A stretch of DNA of 64,000 bases, from the NCBI GenBank assembly GCA_037576215.1, contig JBANDB010000005.1, forward strand, positions 5,890,001 to 5,954,000, in the 5' to 3' direction. The stretch comes from Armillaria gallica (lineage: Eukaryota > Basidiomycota > Agaricomycetes > Agaricales > Physalacriaceae). The position numbers and the translations under genes were made by a program. This document shows positions 25,115 to 37,199 of the stretch, piece by piece. Every line of letters starts with the position of its first letter. Position 1 is the stretch's first letter. The notes below the pieces were generated by a model. That model did not search any database. It had not been told where the DNA came from and saw nothing but the letters and a program-made list of their open reading frames with translations.

Positions 25115-26680
25115 TTTTTTTTCTGATTTTCCTACCAGGCTGGGCGTTCGTTCGACGCCGCGTAACATCATCGGCGAAGCTCCAGTGGCTGGTACGTTCG
25201 TGTTAGCCTCACGGCTTGGTTCTATAATGAACCTGTTTAGGTACTCCGATTTGTTGGTCGACCACATCGCAGACCCCCCTACATACCTCAACGGAAAACG
25301 GTGGAGGTCGGGCGTGGTGATTGTCCTCGTAGAATGGAGGTCATGTTTTTGGCAAGGTTCCCGCCTCCTCATTCTTTTATTGCGACATTTTCACGTGTAG
25401 CGTACCAACTTTAGCTTTCATTATAATTAACGTACAATTATCAAAAATGAATGTCTTGTATCCCCAGTCGGTGATGTAAATTAAAAGGATTAGAACCGAT
25501 GCCCGAGCTACTTTGAGTCTGATATCTCAGGTTGCGATGTCGACTGAAGCTTTTTGGACGGCCCTTGCGCGGCAAAGGGGTTTTGCGGAGGTACACTTGT
25601 CGCGAGCGTCTCGCGCTGGTAGTACTCGTGAAGTCAACAGCGAGTCGTGGGTCAAAGCACAGTTTTGCGAAAAAGTGCGGTGACGTCGACGTCAAGGCCT
25701 ATGCAGCAATCTGTTAGCTCACGATTCAGAAAAGGTCTATCAAAATATCTACCTCAAGCACAGGCCTCCGCTGTCGCATCCGCCATGACCCTGGGACTCG
25801 GAAGGTAAGGAAAAGAATTACAGAATAATGTAGAGCAACCTACCAGAGATAGACTTGAACTTCATGGTAAGAGACGACTGCTAAAGTCGTCATGAAAAAG
25901 CAAATGCCAGCACTCATGTTAAAAAAAGGCAGTTCAAGTCAAAAAAGAAAGCGAGACTGGCCATCGCCAGCGACAAGAAGATGATGACGAGCTCTCGTCA
26001 ACACTGAACGCGTCGAAAACGAGCGGAGCCGGACAAAATCCGGCCGTGATAATGATCCCGATTCTGAGCACACCCTCGACATTCGTGCTGAGTGCACGCG
26101 AGGGAGAATGGGTGCCGAGTGCCAAAGATTTTAGAGATGGCCTGCATTTATGTTTCAAGATCAATATGTCGGGAGGAATGGAGGAATCAAAAGACTCACC
26201 TTGGCAAATAGCGGATGCATGATAAACATCCCGTGCGTACGTGACAGCCCTAATCCAATTCGGACCCACCCAGTGGCACCGCTATCCCTCTCGACCTGCA
26301 AAATCCATCCTTCCCAATCCTCAGCGGGTTCCCGACCTCAATTGCAACGGTGGGCTCTCGTTAATTTGAATAAGTGACACCGAGGAAGGCAAAGGACGTG
26401 GAGGTGACGAGGTGACGAGTCACAACTCGGAGATGTTCGTCGTCGATGGTGAATCTGCCCTCGAATGGACTTGCACTCGGCGTTTCTGACGTCGAACGAG
26501 GCGGATTTTATCTCCTCAAGAGCGCCGGTGGTACTAGTGAAGTCGGCAGCGAATCGTTGATCAAGGGTAACATTATCGTTCTCCTGAGAATTGGAGACTC
26601 GACGACGATGGCGACCATCCGGCTGAGTCGTTCCTCATTTTGGCAGCACTACTCTCTTTGTTCCATCCTCTTCTCCACCG
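25115..26680. repeat. Repeat block R, copy 2
   Basis: This block parallels 20,540-22,100. It preserves the sequence across the point where, in a third copy, the 21.7 kb element inserted (about 26,140: AGATGGCCTGCATTTATG). Its right end (26,450-26,640) also resembles a segment inside the Ser/Pro-rich gene at 61.2-61.4 kb (AGCGCCGGTGGTACT.GTGAAGTC). No intact gene is visible. Confidence 0.6.
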
Positions 26681-27137
26681 GCGCTAGAAATAAATGAACA
26701 CGGGCATGGACCCAAGATCACTATAACGTACCTCGCTCGTCTTCCCCCCGGTTTAACCGACCAGATGAGGAGCCGTGCTGCGTCGAGTCGCTGCGAGTAG
26801 CCGTCGGACGTGGCTTAGTGAAGTCCAAGTCGGCCAAGTCGGTGTTGGTGTCAGGAATAGGCTTTCCCACGGTATTTGTGCGGCTTCATAATAGCCGATC
26901 TATTAAGTCCATACTTTCGCAGCATCATTTTCTCACCAACTTGGGCTTAGCAATGATCGAATCGTCATTGCTAGGCTTTTCCCTCGTTCCACCATGTCTG
27001 CGGTAATTAGCACCAAGAAAACTATGGCCAACGAAGGAAGGTCAGCCTCGCTTTCATTATTTCTTCCTTTATATCCGCGCTCATACGATCGCGTAGTACT
27101 AGTAGTCACCAGGTGCTTTTGATCCGTGGTTCGTGGC

Positions 27138-30100
27138 ATGTACATCCAAATATCTGGTCTAGAATTAATACGCTGTACAGAAGTCGAAATCGTCAAGATC
27201 GATCCTACAAAAAAGTCGAGGTTTCGCGTGAAAATCACTGCTGGCAACGAGAAGCCAACAGAAACAGAAGAATTCATAATCGATAGAGTAGGTGTCACCC
27301 CAAAGTGGGCGATAACGAAGAGCCTGTAAGTCGTATGTGTACCCATATCGTCTCAGTGGTCTCACGATCGCGGCAGTGGCCTCGACCCGCTAACCAAAAT
27401 CTTATGGGAGCTTCACGGACGTCGGTGGCCGGTCTCGCATTTCAAGGTCGTTGGCAGCGTCGAGAAAACACTTGGAGAGTTATTTATGTTGTTCGAAGGG
27501 AACAATACGAGTACGTGCAGCATCTCTTTATTCTAATAAATGCTGATTGTTTCTGCAGGCGCTGATATACATCTATTCAGCGGATCTTCCGATACGGTCG
27601 CAGTCCTCAAAATATCCGGCCAGTTGGATACCCCCAAGAATGTCATGACCCATCTCATCCCGAGCGTCAAGAAACCCTCAGAGAGCTCCGGGCTGCTAGA
27701 TAGTGAAACTCTGCAGAAAGTATTTGAGGTTGTGAAGCAGATGATCGATACTCTTGCGGAGGTAGGCGATATTCGCAAGTCAATCTATATTACTTGACGA
27801 GCCTCTTCCCAAGGTGCACCCCGCGGCTACTATCGCTTGGGGATTTCTGTCTATCGGATTTGAGGTGGGTTGTCAATGGTTTTCCCAGTGCACGTACGTC
27901 TTCACATCATGGATGCAGGTAGTAAAGAAACAGCGCGATACGAAAGACGCAATACGTGAACTTTACAAGGACATGATATCAGTGTACGAAGCGTTCAGCA
28001 AGGATGATATTTTACAGCAGCGTGATCGGTTACAGGGAACCTATAACTCCTTGTTCAAGCAGACCATCGAGTGCGCCATGTTTATTGAAGGCTACGCAAA
28101 GAAGAGCGGGATAGGTATGCATTTGAGTCTTAATCATCTTATGATATCTCACAACGTTCCCAGGGCGCCTTGTTACGATGGACATATCGGAAAAAGCTGA
28201 AAAACAGCGTCAGGCTTTCATCGATCTGAAGAGCCGGCTGAGTATGGGATACGCAGAGAAAGCAGTCATTGTCACTCTCGGTGTCCAGGAAAGTGTGAAT
28301 GTTATGCGTACGCTGTTTTTCAGCCGCAATCCGTTGTAAACACTGACCGTTGAGGCCTCTAGTCATGAGAGATCGGCTACGAGATCTCCAACCGCTTCAA
28401 GAGCTCGGTCCAAAATCTAAATGTATGCAAGGAACACGTGTGGCGACAATCAATACCATGGTGTCATGGATAGCCCAGTGTGACGGCAAGACGATGTGGT
28501 GCAAAGGATTGGCAGGGACGGGAAAGAGTTCCCTGATGGGCACTCTCCACGATTTACTTACGGCGGATATCGGGGGACGCAGTCGGCTGGCAGCATTCGT
28601 TCGCTATGACCGCTTCGAGTATTCGAATGCCAACAAGTTAATCACCAGCATTGCATATGCCTTGGGAACGTTCGATGTGCGCATCGGAATGACTATCTCT
28701 AAAGTTATCGAGGCGTCGCGAACGGTGATGACCATGTTAGACCTGAAGGCGCAGTTTCGGCTTCTACTTCGTGGTCCGCTTGAACGTGTGCCTGATCTTG
28801 TTGATGAAGGTCCCCTGGTAGTCATCATTGATGGACTGGATGAATGTAACCCATCCAGTGAATTATTGGCTGTGCTAGCTGAAGGATTTGGTCCAAAACT
28901 TCCATTCATGCGCCTCATTGTTTCCAGCCGACCGGTTCATCACATAGCTATGGCATTCGAGGGACAAGACTGCGTATACCCACTCCATTTGGATATTTCC
29001 TCGAAGAATGTCAACCATGATATTCAGTTCTACTTGGAGCGACAGTTTGGCACTATACGTGATGTTGCATTTCAGAAGAAGTGTAAAGAACTGGGTGCTG
29101 TCAATGAACTTGCTGCACGTGCGAGTGGTTTATTCATTTGGGCAGCAACTGTTGCAAAATTTGTCTGTGCATTTCCGGTGATATCTAGGCTGCAGGCACT
29201 CCTAGCCATGGAAATCCCTAGAGATGCCACCGAGGCTCTGACAACCCTATACCGCACTGCTCTGGATACTCTCGTTTCTGAACCAGGTGTCAATGCAGAT
29301 ATTAAGAAGTATGTGCGAACCGTTCTAGGTGCTATGTTGGTGACCCAGACACCTCCGGGGATGACAGAGGATGTCCTTGATAGTCTTGTCCTACTAGATG
29401 AAGGCAGTCCTCCTTCACACCACATTGTGTTGATGCTAGGAAGTGTACTCAGTCCGGAAACTAAAGACTCACCAATCCAACTCATACACAAATCTTTCGA
29501 TGATTTCTTGCATGACCAGAGTCGATGTGGGGATGAATGGCTCATTGATGTCACTGTGCACCGCAAGGCAATAGCTGAACAGTGTCGGCTTGCATCGAAA
29601 TCATTTATGGAGACATGGTCTCTCAAAAGTGACATGGACATCGGAGCTGTACCAGCATATATATCCAAATATGCATTGTTCGGAGCATTCTGGTATTCTG
29701 CTTTTGACAAGAGTGACATAGAACTGTTCACTTCCTTTTTCCACCACTACTTTCATCCATGGCTAGATATTGTCATCACGGATGACAACTTTCTCCAATT
29801 TGAAATCACTGACATGATCTGTCGACAACATGGGATGACACGCATACCATTGGAAGTTGATATCCATGATTTGGTCACTATCCACCGAGTTCTTCAATGT
29901 TCTGCTGCTTTTTACTCTTGCCTTCACTATTCTGCCAAAGAGAGCTCCCTTGCTGGAAAGGTCACACTTGAGTGTATGAAACTTAAACATACAGGATTGT
30001 CCTTGGAGCCTACTGGCAATAACCTGAACATCAATGGTGTAATTTTTGTTGATGCTGATATGGAGACAACATATGGATTCAAAATTGCCAATACCACATT

Positions 30101-30343
30101 GGTGCCTCTTTATGTTTCAATGTTCTATTTTGATTCTGGTACTCTGGCCATTAGTATGTAGTCCTGTCAATCTTCACTCCTTGCTCCATTGACCAGATCA
30201 TACCTTTTTTAGAGGCAATCTATCAACCAGGAAGTGAGAAAGGTGTTGATGCCCCCCTCCACCCTGGAGAATCATGGACCATTGGGTATGACACCAAGCA
30301 AGTGAAGGCCATTCCATGGACACCATGGTATTTTTCTGTATGA
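27138..30343 (+). CDS. NACHT NLR-type protein, C2-like head, eight exons
   Basis: I model exons 27138-27325, 27377-27510, 27559-27761, 27814-27864, 27919-28114, 28164-28307, 28363-30153 and 30213-30343. All splice in phase with introns of 48-59 nt, giving 945 residues. Residues 1-110 are C2-like (MYIQISGLEL start, VGVTPKW). Residues ~170-300 form a helical domain typical of agaricomycete NACHT proteins. The NACHT NTPase follows: Walker A GLAGTGKS at 354-361 and Walker B VVIIDGLDEC at 458-467. There are no WD40, ankyrin or TPR repeats. The C-terminus (from about residue 845) has YGFKI, FYFDSG and GVDAPLHPGESWTIGY, a module I recall from mushroom caspase-domain proteins. The TGA at 30341 interrupts this module; the same frame continues with DGQDVVVGFLKLFLSTEY to a stop at 30536-30538. 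By family knowledge these are signal-transducing ATPases of fungal nonself recognition and cell death. Confidence 0.85.
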
Positions 30344-30538
30344 GATGGACAAGATGTTGTTGTTGGCTTCTTGAAGCTTTTCCTCTCAACAGAATATCTA
30401 GACTTGTCAGCCATTATCCAAGAATCACTTTTTGTAAGCCGTGGCCAGAGTGTTCCACCTTCAATGGGGGAGATATCTTCCTCATGTCACACAATGTGTG
30501 TTCCACTTGTTGCGAAATGGGTAGAGAGTGCATCATGA
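30341..30538 (+). pseudogene. NLR C-terminal continuation beyond a TGA
   Basis: After the TGA at 30341-30343 the frame stays open for 64 codons and keeps the conserved end of the module (DGQDVVVGFLKLFL, LSAIIQESLF). In family members as I recall them, an Arg precedes DGQD. TGA is one C-to-T change from CGA, so a recent nonsense mutation that trims about 65 residues is the simplest reading. Confidence 0.6.
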
Positions 30539-30769
30539 GCCCTCAGAGGCAGGTCACTCAGGTTCTGAGTTGCCAAGGTGGCTAGTATGATTTCCATTTT
30601 GTTGATTTGAGATTGCTACCGAGTTCATCCAGTAGTAGTATGTACTGTACCTGGTGTACCCCACAGTCCATTATTCTTATAAAAGGTCAGCTTCCTTTGA
30701 TATGATCTCAACCCTTGTCTTTGCTAACCAAAATCCGAACATGCTCTCTTGAGGACCTGTTTTCCATAC
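30539..30769. other. Intergenic sequence
   Basis: No gene or repeat is visible between the NLR end and repeat block T. Confidence 0.4.
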
Positions 30770-31320
30770 TTCATTTGCATCCAAGCCTGCAACCATGAAA
30801 GTAGTCGAGTCTCATCAAGAGTCTACTTTAGCAGAATCTTATTTGATCTATCAGTCGAACCTCACCCTCGAAAAATAGAGGTTATGCTCCCCTTTCAACA
30901 AATTTAGCTCTTACATCTTGGCCAAAGCTATAATGTCTGCCCTACATCACGACGGAAAGGGGTCTCAAGTTCATCATATGTACACACAGGTTACCCCATG
31001 GACACATCAGTTATCCAAAGGCGATTTTTGTGAGCAGTGCACTCCTGGAGAGGTACATATGCATCGTTCGTAGATAAATGTACACGCATCATTCTTGTGA
31101 AGGGAAGACTGCTAATACTTGCTACATTGACACAGGTGTGAAAATGTTGACCTCGATTTAAGTGACTGCGAGTCGGCGATATGGGATGATGACACGGATG
31201 GTGAATTTGATGAGAACGATAGCAATCAGGATACGATGGATGTTGATGCTACACTGGTGCCGCCTATGACAGATAAATCCACCTCTTGCCTGGTGCATAA
31301 TTATCAGAGGAGTAAGCTGA
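30770..31320 (+). pseudogene. Repeat block T, copy 2
   Basis: Diverged copy of 24,100-24,660 with the same landmarks. It includes the acidic exon (DDDTDGEFDENDSN, then DTMDVDATLVPP, about 31,180-31,265) and ends in a frame resembling SCLVHNYQRSK. Upstream frames are broken. Confidence 0.45.
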
Positions 31321-31868
31321 ACATCGACATATCAAAGTGTCCGTGAAACAGGAAATCATCATTCCACATATCTGCCAGTTCCAAAGTTAGGACCGAGCTG
31401 ACCTCTCCTTGATTTCCCATGTACGAAGGATCTATCATCTCATTGGCCATCGCCTCAGAGGAAAATGAAAAAGGGGGCAAGGAAACCACTCGTCGAGGAC
31501 GTTCAGTGGGGAAAAGATACCGCACATTTGGGAGTTGACTTCCTAGACAGCGGCATGCACCATTGAGGCCATCACTCCGAGATAGCTGCATCCTTCCCGG
31601 GCATAACAATGGATCTGGGGAAGCCGCACCAGTCATTGTCGAAGATGACCAGGAAGCTGCTTGTCTATCCAACAACCCCCTCCGCAATGATATCTTTGTT
31701 CGTCTGTGCAACTGCCCTCCCGCACAGTCTTCTCTTTTCCAGTATGATGTCTCCCTCTCTTTCTGCACATGCTGTAATGCCACTCTCTACCTCTCATCCG
31801 CATACATGCTGTGTTCTCCCCGCACGTATATGGATCCTGACTGCACACCCGTGTAGACTACAACCAAC
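31321..31868. other. No supported gene
   Basis: Overlapping frames on both strands (minus 31304-31783, 159 aa; plus 31563-31896) are unlike any family I know. They overlap repeat-derived sequence and are probably chance frames. Confidence 0.3.
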
Positions 31869-31876
31869 CTTGTTAG

Positions 31877-32269
31877 CAAGGGGGTGGTGGAAATAAAATC
31901 CCAGACAGGGGAGGGGGGGGAGGGGGGGAGGGGTCCTGACCTTAAATGCGATACCAAATTACCTTACATAGCAGTATGATATGGCCTAATGAGGCATGTA
32001 GAGATGGTTCCATCTGAATAGGATTTATTGTGAGCTTGTTAAAGCATCCAAAACACTTTATATTACTTTTTCGTGTTATAGTGAGTCACAGCAACCTGGC
32101 CAGCAACTTCGGGCCACCATATTGCGCTGACATAGCATTACTAAGCCATCCATATATGGACATATTACTACCATATATGGCAGGAGGGGGAGGGAGGGGG
32201 GGGGGTCAACCTGACCTTAAACACAAAAATGTATGTCATGTGCGCAATTTTATTTCCGCCACCCCCTTG
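31877..32269. mobile_element. MITE with 8-bp target duplication and G-runs
   Basis: The ends are inverted: CAAGGGGGTGGTGGAAATAA on the left and the inverse of CAAGGGGGTGGCGGAAATAA on the right. Both sides are flanked by CTTGTTAG (31869-31876, 32270-32277). Length is 393 bp and there is no coding capacity. An 8-bp duplication suggests hAT. Long G-runs (31,905-31,935 and 32,185-32,205) sit just inside both ends and could form G-quadruplexes. Confidence 0.85.
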
Positions 32270-32336
32270 CTTGTTAGTATCAAGATCCTCGGAAAGATAA
32301 GACGATTACCTTTCTATTCAGTGCCACCTTGGCTGG

Positions 32337-33135
32337 TGTACTGTACTATTTCGACCTTACGTTCACAGCTTGTGACATGTTATGCAACATCTTCAGCCGA
32401 GCAGATGTTCACAGCTGGCTGTGACAGGTTATGTTCATCTTCATGTTATGTGATCTTCATTACTATTGTGGCTTTGTGATTATCTTCTGTGACTGAATAC
32501 CTAGGCTATGAGTTCAATCTTTTGTAACCGCACTTTTTTACCACCCAGTGGTGATGTCGTGCGATGTGGATTGCTGGGTAGACAATTCGCCGGAAGGGCT
32601 GAACGTGTTGAGGATATGGTTTCACAGCCACTGGTGACTGGGCTGATGGCTACACCATTTTTTGTTTTACCTTATCTTGATTTTTGTATTGATCATTACC
32701 GTAACTTAGCTTCGTACCACCACCTACTGCGTATTTATACCGGAATACGGAATACACCTTCGTTCGAGCTGCAACCATCACGTTCCTTTTCCCTGCTGAC
32801 ATCTATTCCCAACAGAACGTTGGCACGAGAACAGGTCAATACAATTTCTAATGTTGGTGCTATTTCTGCACTTCAACTTGATACCAACAACTTTTCATAG
32901 TCTCATCGAGGCCGCATCATAAAACCGAATTGCTGGTACAACAGAAACATCTGGGAATGTGCATAGACACTCAGGACACGTGTATTTCGTTATTCCTTGC
33001 TCAAAATAGCATTAATTTAGAATTTTCTTTTGACTCTTCACTGTAAGCTGTGACATGCTATGAGGTATGCATATCTTCGTTTCACAGGCCTCTGTGACAT
33101 GTTATGTGAACTTAAGGTCAAAATAGTACAGTACA
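32337..33135. mobile_element. Non-autonomous DNA transposon, TA-flanked inverted repeats
   Basis: The left end TGTACTGTACTATTTCGACC and the right end, read inverted, TGTACTGTACTATTTTGACC match over about 30 bases, continuing into CTTA.GTTCAC. Length is about 0.8 kb. The ends can be read as TA-flanked CTGTACTATTT, consistent with a TA target duplication. The interior has several GTGACATGTTATG motifs and a 130-codon plus-strand frame (32508-32900) with no recognisable domain. Confidence 0.75.
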
Positions 33136-33199
33136 TCATGTAAACTATAGACCGTCAGACTTGTATTCGTACAGTATAATGATTATCTTTACCTTTGAT

Positions 33200-33517
33200 G
33201 ATTAACCCTCGCTTGAAGTCCATCTCAAGATGAACGGCAACACCTTGCGGGATGTGCAGAGGGTATAGACCTGAACGAAAAGACTAGCAAATCCTGGCAT
33301 GACATGGAGAAGGTGGTTCAACCAGAGAAGGGCGAGTACTGGCCATCGCTGACTACAGCAGCAAGAACTAAACATGGAGAACAAGATGCTCTCGCTAACA
33401 TTGAACACACCGAGCCAGGGAGTGCCCAACTGCGATGACTATCCAGATGCGAAGTACGTGCTCTACGAGTGCTGGTGAGAGCGAGCGCTGGGTGCCAAGG
33501 ATATCAATGAGACAGGC
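33200..33517. repeat. Repeat block R, copy 3, left half
   Basis: Aligns with 25,850-26,140 (landmarks ACTGGCCATCGC, AACATTGAACAC/AACACTGAACGC, GGGTGCCAAGGAT/GGGTGCCGAGTGCCAAAGAT). It is interrupted by the 21.7 kb element and continues at 55,222. Confidence 0.65.
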
Positions 33518-33655
33518 TAGAAATGGAATTACTGGACTTTAATGTGAGATCTCGTGAGACCTCGCGAGGTCACCCGAGATCGCGCACGGGCGCGCAAAGC
33601 CTCACGCAATCGTGTGAGGTCCCGCGAGATCTCGAGCGATTGCGCAAGGACACCG
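33518..33655 (+). repeat. Left terminal inverted repeat with subterminal TCTCGTGAG repeats
   Basis: After CTGGACTTTAATGTGAG come about 100 bases built from variants of GAGATCTCGTGAG, CTCGCGAGGTC and CGAGATCGCGC in both orientations. Such clustered palindromic CpG-rich motifs are typical of transposase-binding subterminal regions. The same motif family forms the right end. Confidence 0.75.
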
Positions 33656-33878
33656 ATCGTTGGAACAGTGATTCCGACGCTTCCGTTCCTAATTGAGCAT
33701 ATTGAGGCACATCTTGTCACATCAGTCACATTGATCGCTCCTGGGCCCGGTACATGCTTTTGGGTAGGCAATAATCTATTTTTATTTAATGTCTGGCAAA
33801 TTCGTGAATAATTTGTGCCAACAAACACTTGAAAAAACAGAGCAGCCAAATAATAAAACTTGGTAACGTTCCCTCACC

Positions 33879-36800
33879 ATGTCGACCGAATCTCGCCCTG
33901 TCCCATTGATGCAACTCCTTGGCCATTCCCAAACGGCACGCCGTCGCCAAGTAGTCAACTCAGCGCCAGTTGTTGAGAACGCGCATCCTACTGCACCAGA
34001 ACCACATCCCAATCCTACCGCCAATACAGAACCTCACATAAACAGTGCCAATCCCATTCTGAGCCTTCTGACCACTTCACCGCTCTACAGGCTTACTGCC
34101 ACTGGCATCTACCCGCCGCCCAGCCACACGACTGCCAACCCCTCGAGCACACTCCCTCAGCCGTATATCCGACCAGGACCAGCTGTAGCCAGGCTACTAT
34201 CGCACGCCTTCAACCCCAATGCCTTCCTGGGAGAGCTTCCACAGTCCAGCGCGACAGCTTTTGTCGGATCCAACACTACTGGGCGGAAGAAAGCCTCCAT
34301 TATGTGCATGACATTGGGCGACCGCCAAGCACCCGTATGCCACATTCTCATATACCCCTTTGTCAGTCCACACCATTGCATACAGGCCGAAAAACACAAT
34401 TATCCTCATGTACAGAGAGGATACATGCTGCCTGAGTCCGACATCTATAACCTTGAACAGACGGACGTCGAGCAATTCCGTGCACACATGCAAAAACTCG
34501 GCTTATGTATCACGTATTGCACTACCAGCAACAACACTTACAAGGAAATACACGCCCAGCTTCTTGCACATAATGCAGACAGGACGAAGCCCCAGATTCC
34601 TGGCCTGAAGACTGACAACCTTGACCATCTCACGTTTGACAACATGGGATGGTGTTTCCTTCAGCTGACGACTCGCAAACTGGACAACGCCTTGCTTACA
34701 TTTAACAAGACCATCAAGGAGGCGCAATCCAACCTCTCATACATGATTCAGTATGCTAGTCTGGAATCCAAGTTTGACGGGCACCGCAAGAAGAAGTACT
34801 TAGCCACCCCTGGCCAGTTCACCCTTGTCATTGGTACGTTTTAAAGTATCTCAGTGCCCAAGGACCAAGCTAATGACAATACACTGCCCAGCACCCACTA
34901 CTGCACCTATCTGTCACAACCTCTTGAACTGGAATTTGTACGTCGGTGACTATGGCCCGGATGGAATCCCAGATGCTGCAAGAAATGTAGTACATGCCTG
35001 TTTCGCAGAGCGGGCCATGCACAATCTCAGCTTCGTCATGCGACGCCGGGGCGGCACTGGTGATGAGAATGCCCTACCCTGCTTACGTGCATGCCGAGGT
35101 CTTTCTCCTGATATTCTTGGTGGAGACATGCCCATCGAGCATGGCATTCCCCATTGTCCTGTCGCATTTGTCAATTCCAATCAAGCCGAGGAGCTAGATG
35201 AGGTGAGTCACAAAATTTCAGTCTTTCAATGGCACTGACTGGCCCATAGCGCGGCCCATTGAACTGCTGCCCCAACAAGCGTCCGGCTTTGTCAAGGTCA
35301 CCCTCACCACGTGCCCCTCCTGTACGAGGCCTATCGCCTATAAGGCCAGTGGAACTGCAGCCCTTCCCTCTTCCTTGCCCCTACTATGCAGGTCTGGTCT
35401 GGCCAGCGCGTGACTGTGCTGAGCTTGCTCGCCGAAAGCACTTTCCCTCATTCTATACTCAAATGGTCGATCATATGGACACAATGGGAGACGACACCAT
35501 GATTCTCAAGGGCCCTGATATCGGTGCCCTCGCGGATGCAGTCATCACCCTGTGCATGTATTATGCTAAAACCGGGTGGGATGAGGAGAAGCAGGCATTC
35601 CACACATACATTGACGACTGGCAAGGTCCCCAATTTCGGTCTCCAGAGATCACTTGTGACAATTGGGGAGAGCTAGCCAGATTTGGACAGATGAGGATTG
35701 TAGTTGATCCCAGCAGGAGCCATGGGGAGGGCATCAATAAAATGGTCTTCAGAGAAGCGTTGGTCAGGGCATTGAGAGATACTAACCTTTACTCCACCTT
35801 GCCAAACAACTCGGCTTACTTCACAGCCAAATTTCCCATGACCGGTTGTACGACCCGACAAACTATCATGTGGAGAGCCCAGGGTCTTCTCCTCGCTGTG
35901 TGCACAGTCACCTTTCGCATGCCGCCATTGCCTATCTCCCCGTTCCTATTCCTCGCCCTAATCGTCGAGAAACCTCAGCTGCCTGGTGTATTGGATGCGC
36001 TCACCGGCCCCATCGTCAAGGCCCTAGATCCCACGTGTGAGGTCTTCATGCAACCTTGGCTCGGACGCAGGCTGACTGACCCATTGACATCGGAGCCACG
36101 AGCCAATTGGGGAAGGGATCTGAGGTACCTCTGGATCACTCATTTCTGCGAGCCTCATTTGACGGTAAGAGTATAAGCACCTGTGGAACATCCCACCCTT
36201 GCTCATCACACTTTTATTCCCAGGCGTTGGAGGTAGGATTTCAGACCCCAGACAGCGAAAAGGCCATACTTCAGAATAGGTTGGTTCTGAGACTGATCCT
36301 ATTGTCACATCCACTTGCCGAGCAGAGTGACAGTTTCAACGCCCTACGGCAAGGCTTCGCATTCCATTTTGGACACGCCTCGTATACCGGTGGACTAGTA
36401 CGTATGCCGGTATTCTCTGTTGATTGAATACCATTAATGACTCATCCATCGTCCAGCCATCGCTCATACAGAGTGGCTATCCCAGGATCCAAGACGATCC
36501 TGAACGCCTCCTGGAATACCTTGAGAGCATTTACGATCGGAACATTCATTCCGTCAATGCTCTCATGGACGTCATACAGATTGACACAGGCTTTGTCACC
36601 ACGGATACATTCTGTAGTAGAAGATGTGACTGGGGTTTTGGCAAAGACTCCAACAGACAAGACCTGTCACTTTATATCAGCGCGACAAAAGCGTTCAAGG
36701 CTGGCTTGTGCACCTATTTCGAACAGGACTTGAACGGGCGTGGGACGCGCTTCTTGGAAATCACAACCAGCTTCCCTTATATGCCCTGTGGTGGTTCATC

Positions 36801-37062
36801 AATCAAGGTAGTGTCATCTACATTCACCAGTTTGACGCAATGGCTAACATGGAACGTACAGATACAGTTCGTGCTGCCTGACTATCAGGACCCCCCATCC
36901 CAGACATTCCGCACAAGCATGTGCTTCACTCTGGTCAAAATCAAGCTCGATGTTGCGCTCTGTAGCCTCTTAGCTGGCTGTGCAACTGACATATTCCCTA
37001 ATTGGACCGAATGCTTGGATTTCTGGCTATCCGATAGCACAAAGATAGTTACCATTTTATAG
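33879..37062 (+). CDS. HECT-like E3 ubiquitin ligase, six exons, 968 aa
   Basis: Exons 33879-34833, 34892-35202, 35250-36164, 36224-36397, 36457-36807 and 36862-37062 splice in phase with introns of 47-59 nt and give 968 residues without a stop. The N-terminal ~320 residues are Pro/Ser-rich and then helical. A HECT-like domain begins near residue 580 (GEGINKMVFREAL) and continues with ISPFLFLALI and FGHASYTGG. It ends with RFLEITTSFPYMPCGG, then FRTSMCFTLVKIK. The Cys at 923, about 45 residues from the end, sits where the catalytic thioester Cys of HECT ligases (hTCFn) belongs. By family knowledge it would accept ubiquitin from an E2 and pass it to a substrate. It is the left-most cargo gene, reading inward from the left end. 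The domain is diverged, so a search is needed. Confidence 0.7.
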
Positions 37063-37128
37063 ACTAAATAAATCCCAATTTGAATCTGTAATGCAATGTT
37101 CGCAATGTCACTGAGTCACAGCACCATC

Positions 37129-37139
37129 AGGTCAGTCAC
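37129..37139. promoter_or_regulatory. GGTCAGTCAC motif between HECT-like gene and gene B
   Basis: GGTCAGTCAC lies in the convergent intergenic space, next to GTCACTGAGTCACAG and GTGACAGCTGACAC. It is one of several intergenic occurrences of the same core in this element. Confidence 0.4.
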
Positions 37140-37199
37140 ACAAGGTGACAGCTGACACAGACACATCAATTGACGCCACGTTCCTCAATACGGTGCCTC

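Noticed and set aside
32508..32900. 130-codon frame inside the TA-flanked transposon as its transposase
   Set aside because: No DDE motif or HTH, and too short; the element is better called non-autonomous.
33554..33811. Arg-rich 85-codon frame at the left end of the element
   Set aside because: It is the translation of the palindromic subterminal repeats and crosses the terminal repeat, so it is a chance frame.
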